Of a DNA stretch of 10,495 bases, positions 6,958 through 10,495 are shown piece after piece (position 1 is the first letter of the stretch; each line of letters opens with the position of its first letter). The translations under genes and the position numbers were made by a program. The DNA is taken from NCBI GenBank assembly GCA_032353305.1, contig JAUCNG010402696.1, forward strand, positions 1 to 10,495, read 5' to 3'. The stretch is from Cephalothrix spiralis. Its lineage: Eukaryota; Nemertea; Palaeonemertea; Archinemertea; Cephalotrichidae. The notes beneath the pieces were generated by a model. The model worked only from the letters and a program-made list of their open reading frames with translations, ran no database searches and was not told the origin of the DNA.

Positions 6958-7212
6958 TCCGAAATCCTGTCTCCGTTACCGTTATTGTTCCATTTGATCC
7001 ATTTCCCGTTTATCAATTTCTCGTCTCCGCTGGTACCGTTATTATTTCATTTCCCGTCTCTGCTACCGTTTCCTGACCCCGTCACTTGTTCTGCATACAT
7101 TTTTTCAAATCCCGTGTCCGTCCAGGCTTCCGAACTAAAATTCTCAAAATCCCGCCTCCGAAAGCAATTTTAGGGCTAATTTTCAGTCCCGCTTCCGTTC
7201 TGACCCCTTCAC
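6958..7212. repeat. Diverged CCCGT-TCCGTTACCGTT minisatellite-like tract
   Basis: Variants of ATTTCCCGTCTCCGTTACCG recur at irregular intervals, at about 6963, 7011, 7055, 7109, 7148 and 7187. The composition is pyrimidine-rich and clearly higher in G+C than the surroundings. The open frame at 6952-7173 is a by-product of this repeat (Ser/Phe/Pro-rich), not a gene. Confidence 0.7.
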
Positions 7213-8160
7213 CCCCTCTTAATAAAACATATAAATTAGACATTTTATTCTAACACATAATTAGCCACTGCGTTCTTGGGCTCTATGCATTGACCCCCAT
7301 TCGTAATGTAGACCCTTACAATATGGCCTACTTTTTTATAGGTAGGCCTAGATATTGAATTTAGAGAAAAAATAAAAATCACTTCAAGTCTAAACTTTTT
7401 GAACCTGGTCGGGATGCTGACAGCTAGCCTGGCCAGGCCCGGCCATTTTTGTGATGTCGGTCCTTTGTATATGTAGTTCTTTCCACATAACTATCTGAAG
7501 CTCAGACGCTACATGTACACTGTAGCTGCTCTGATGCTACAATGTTCGACAAAGTTTGCTCCGGCTGACAAAGCGAAACCGAAACCATTTTCACCGTGCT
7601 GAAATCATTATTCTGACAGGTCAGGTGACCGTTCCGTAATTGTGAATGAATTAAAAATGCTATGGCGGCGTGCTCGAATAAAAAGTGAAATTCTTGTTCG
7701 ATAAAGATGAATTTGTAAGTGAAATATACGTCAATAAGTGCCCATTTTAGGTTTTATGAATCAAGATTTGAATATAGATAGATCTACTTATTGTTTTAAT
7801 TCCTTCTTACAATTTCTGTCGTTTTCACTTTAGTTTTACTTTTATTAATTTTGTCTCAGTTTCAGAATTATTTTTGATTTTGAAAAAAAAAAATCATTTT
7901 CAATTTCATAAAGACATTTTTAAATCTGTTCAAATTTCAATTACTAGAGTAATCTCATAAAATCCTATTAGTTATCGTAAAATTTGATGAAAAGTGTGTA
8001 AAAGTATACTATACTATAGTAACTATAGGCCTAAGTCCGGTAATTAAATCTGCCAGCGGAGGAAAGGGACCCATACAAAAATATTCTATGAAAAAAATAG
8101 GCCCTAAAGCCAATAGGTACATGCTGGGGTCTCTAGATTATCACCTTTAGTGGATAATAG
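7213..8160. other. Intergenic DNA with isolated promoter- or exon-like words
   Basis: No gene is supported. Notable pieces are a G+C-richer patch at about 7405-7450 (CTGGCCAGGCCCGGCC), the inverted pair GGTCA-GG-TGACC at 7619-7630, ATGGCGGCG at 7662, and a consensus donor GTAAGT at 7715-7720. The 7450-7720 stretch could be an untranslated first exon, but that is guesswork. Confidence 0.35.
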
Positions 8161-8166
8161 GGTGGT

Positions 8167-8174
8167 TATAAAAG
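8167..8174 (+). promoter_or_regulatory. TATA box candidate TATAAAAG
   Basis: This is a consensus TATA box 115 bases before the ATGGCGGCG start at 8282. Transcription would be expected to begin near 8195-8200, giving a leader of roughly 85 bases. Confidence 0.3.
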
Positions 8175-8281
8175 CTTCATCGGCATTTAATGCACACTAA
8201 ATTCGCTTTTACCAAGGGACTATTTTTTGTTTCGAGTTAGCATATCGAGCAAATAGGTCCTAGTTTGCGCGATATTTAAAA

Positions 8282-8446
8282 ATGGCGGCGCCTACAAAAA
8301 TTTTGATGGTTAAGCCATACTGCAAAAAAAATCTTGAGAGAAAGGAAAGGTTGGTAGAGTCGATACAGGTTGAATTTTTTTCCTGTCATGCCCTAATGAA
8401 TATGTGGAATGTTTTTCATTCGGTTAATTTAGTATTATATCCCTAA
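8282..8446 (+). CDS. Possible first coding exon, MAAPTKILMVKPYCKKNL...
   Basis: ATG at 8282 has strong Kozak context (A at -3, G at +4) and starts a 54-codon frame that stops at 8444-8446. A donor-like CAG|GTTGAA at 8368/8369 would end a 29-codon, phase-0 exon before the less protein-like remainder (Phe-, Asn- and Leu-rich). Ala-Ala-Pro directly after Met is common at animal N-termini. A TATA box lies upstream. No downstream exon was identified and the sequence matches no family I know. Chance is a serious alternative. Confidence 0.22.
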   Translation: MAAPTKILMVKPYCKKNLERKERLVESIQVEFFSCHALMNMWNVFHSVNLVLYP

Positions 8447-9245
8447 GGAAATGAATTAGTGGTCTTATGCCTATACTATATAGTCATAGAGAATAAAATG
8501 TGACTATTCTTCGCTTCGCTTTACACAATGACATATAACCATTGATAACGTTACAAGTAACAATAACTAACTTGTTCCATAAGGACCAAGCCACAATGTA
8601 CCATACAAATGTCCCAGAGTTCCCATCATGCCATAATAAAATGTTTTTGTTCAAAATTATGTAATTCCTGAAAGAGGTGTAGTTAGGGAATCTAACTTAG
8701 AATTTTTTTGAAATTCTGATTTTATTCTTAGGATAAAGTTAAAGAGTTATGATAGTTAAAACTAAGAGAGGTGCAGGATTGACCAGATGTTACAGTTTTT
8801 CTTACTTTTCTCATGCTCATTCCTAGATTGCTATGTCCCGTCAGGGGTGCAGAATCCAGATTTAATGATTCTTTCTTTAAAACTACCGGTATTTTCACGA
8901 AGTTTAGGAAGTCTAGGAATATGATTCAATATTTGTGCACAGAGGTACGGTACTATGCATTTTACTCTCAGTTCAAGACAGAATTAGGTAGGTCAAAGAA
9001 ACGTGAAGTTAGAATGACCATAGACCTATTGGTAAAAGTTTTTTGTAATAAAATAAATGAATGTGCGGCAATTTCCTAAAAGAAAATTGCTCTAATTGCC
9101 GACCCCCAGATGCCCTGCGCCGTCAGAGAGTAAGCGGCGTCGTGTCACTAGACCGTTTCGTCCGATATTTTGAATCTTGGCGCATTAGTTAGTTTTAACC
9201 GTTACTACATATACTAGCAACTTGACTTCGCCATTTTTTCTTTGA
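8447..9245. other. Intergenic DNA, nothing recognised
   Basis: A frame at 8813-9079 (88 codons) has no recognisable domain and no start or splice context. A TTCGCTTCGCTTTA word near 8510 is the reverse of the GCGAAGCGA type seen at 6668. A G+C-richer patch at about 9100-9150 contains GCGCCGTC and GCGGCGTC. Confidence 0.4.
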
Positions 9246-9676
9246 CCCGCCCTTTATTTTGTATATGTAGGAGGAAAAAATCTTTATGTCTTTAAACCCT
9301 TTCATACTGGTCTATTTGTGGGTAGGGATACACTGTATATTGCGCACGGGGATGGGACTTATCAATTTGGGAATTTTACAATTAAATATGAAGGGTTGTA
9401 TCTTTAATTATGATGGTGTTTATCCTGGGGATAGAATTGTTTCCCAAGAGCAGCCAGGGTTATTATATGTCTAATGCTTCTTTCGGCGCTTTTGGGGAAT
9501 TTTTACTGGACCCAGGATCATTTCCAATAAACTTGGTTATATATTCGTGGCTTGTTTTTTCTCTCATGGTCGCAAGTGCCTGCACATGCTCTGTGGCTGA
9601 ATTATTGTCTGCTAGATTTAGTGACTTAAGGATCTTGTGTCTTTTAAGATACGTAGACAGGACATTTCAAAAGTAA
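9246..9676 (+). other. Overlapping short open frames, possibly a decayed coding relic
   Basis: Three + strand frames are open in succession. One ends at 9405-9407 and contains GDGTYQFGNFTIKYEGLYL. A second, 9286-9474, ends in PGDRIVSQEQPGLLYV. A third, 9410-9676, is hydrophobic with VIYSWLVFSLMVASACTC. None has a recognised domain or clear splice sites. A frameshifted remnant is possible; chance is equally possible. Confidence 0.15.
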
Positions 9677-10392
9677 TTATAAATAATTGAGGACAATTTT
9701 AAAGATATGAGTTTTAAAAATGTCAAGATCAGTGAAAAATAAAAAAAAAAACGTGTAAATTGTGCACAATTCGAAAGACTAGATATTAGATAATAAATTA
9801 GAAAGCTTGGAATATCACAGTGTGCAAGGTTTACATAGCGTATAAATAAAATTGTGAATATAATTGAAATACATTCTTTTGGAGCGTTCCTGGCTTCGGT
9901 CATTACGATTGTGAACACTCCCGAAACTTAGTACATGTATAAGGCCTAAATATATCATATCCAGGAAATCATTCATTGACAAGGGTATCATCCATGGATA
10001 GTATATGTGGTCAGTTCAGATTTGAAGAAGACCACACTTATTTATACTGCGTCACAAGCCGACACTCAGAGCCCCATACTGAGTTGTGTGAATCCAAAAC
10101 AGGCTTTTGATGTGTAATAATCTGTGATAGAACATTTCATGCACATAAAAACCATAAGGCATATTTGATAAGTAAGCGTAAGACAATGAATGATTAGAGT
10201 AGCCTATGCAGCGGTCTGAATTGACCGGCGTTCAATAAACTAGTTGAGATCAATGAATCGACATTCGACATTCTTTATAGGGCCTACTCGTTTTATTTTA
10301 CCAACAACCAAAGTGAAGTCACGAATATAATGCAATCAGGAACTATCCAAGGAATATATGAAAATCTCATAAAACGCAGAGACAGCTAATGG
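9677..10392. other. Intergenic DNA, nothing recognised
   Basis: This stretch is A+T rich with an A12 run near 9740. A lone AATAAA occurs at 10234-10239, shortly after a small CGGTC/GACCG inverted pair (10212-10227). No coding potential is evident on either strand. Confidence 0.5.
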
Positions 10393-10436
10393 TGACGTCC
10401 CGAGGTAAAGAGGCTTAACTTCATTTTGGCGGGAAA
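10393..10436. promoter_or_regulatory. TGACGTC element and E2F consensus TTTGGCGGGAAA
   Basis: TGACGTC (10393-10399) is seven of eight bases of a CRE/ATF site. TTTGGCGGGAAA (10425-10436) is an exact high-affinity E2F consensus. Two such sites 26 bases apart could belong to a promoter whose gene lies outside the right edge. Confidence 0.35.
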
Positions 10437-10495
10437 ACATTTTATTGCATAATATCATAGAATATAAATATTTATTTATTTATTATGATAAATAA

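Noticed and set aside
6952-7173. 73-codon Ser/Pro/Phe-rich frame
   Set aside because: It is a direct product of the CCCGT/TCCGTTACCG tract.
8813-9079. 88-codon frame
   Set aside because: It has no domain, no conserved-looking segment, and no promoter or splice signals.
9667-9918. 83-codon minus-strand frame rich in Ile/Phe/Leu/Ser
   Set aside because: The composition follows from A+T-rich DNA and no motif is visible.
1-10495. CRISPR array, bacterial operon, phage or viral genes
   Set aside because: There is no regular spacer-repeat array, no dense coding, and no viral hallmark domain; the introns and SINE-like copies indicate an animal nuclear genome.

Overview
The window looks like nuclear DNA from an animal, most likely a marine invertebrate. 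It is strongly A+T rich by eye, its only convincing gene is split by a spliceosomal intron, and most of the rest is intergenic sequence with diverged repeats. The frequent GGCCTA/TAGGCCTA and ACATGTAT words, together with tRNA-derived SINE-like copies, remind me of echinoderm or hemichordate genomes. I cannot confirm that without a search, and a lophotrochozoan is also possible.

The one well-supported gene is on the + strand at the left. Positions 1-868 read as the end of an intron that starts upstream of the window. A serine- and lysine-rich exon follows at 869-1114, then a 704-base intron (1115-1818), then the terminal exon at 1819-2233. The reading phase matches exactly across the junction (GG + A gives one glycine codon). 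The visible 219 residues are a basic, probably disordered segment followed by a single Par-6-like PDZ domain at the extreme C-terminus, ending in -HTDL, which is itself a class I PDZ-ligand consensus. The sequence just past the stop is the most striking part of the window. The last codons and their stop are repeated three more times (HTEV-stop, HTEV-stop, HAEV-stop), all in the same reading frame, and the first three copies are also short inverted repeats.

From 2234 to about 4100 the DNA is very A+T rich and has no open frame worth calling. It is probably long 3' UTR plus intergenic DNA, with an AU-rich nonamer and a small cluster of Pumilio-type words. Between about 4110 and 5280 it turns repetitive: a 41-base foldback with a further copy nearby, a diverged direct repeat about 382 bases apart, and two tRNA-like SINE heads about 137 bases apart. 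From 5280 to 7210 there are direct repeats, a perfect GGTCACGTGACC palindrome, an octamer next to a TATA box, three hairpins of which two compete, a duplicated segment of about 190 bases, and two CCCGT/TCCGTTACCG minisatellite-like tracts.

The right third is mostly unexplained intergenic DNA. At 8167-8446 a TATA box, an ATGGCGGCG start in good Kozak context and a CAG|GT donor-like site could be the first exon of another gene, at low confidence. At 9246-9676 short open frames overlap without a coherent gene. Near the right edge an E2F consensus sits close to a TGACGTC element.
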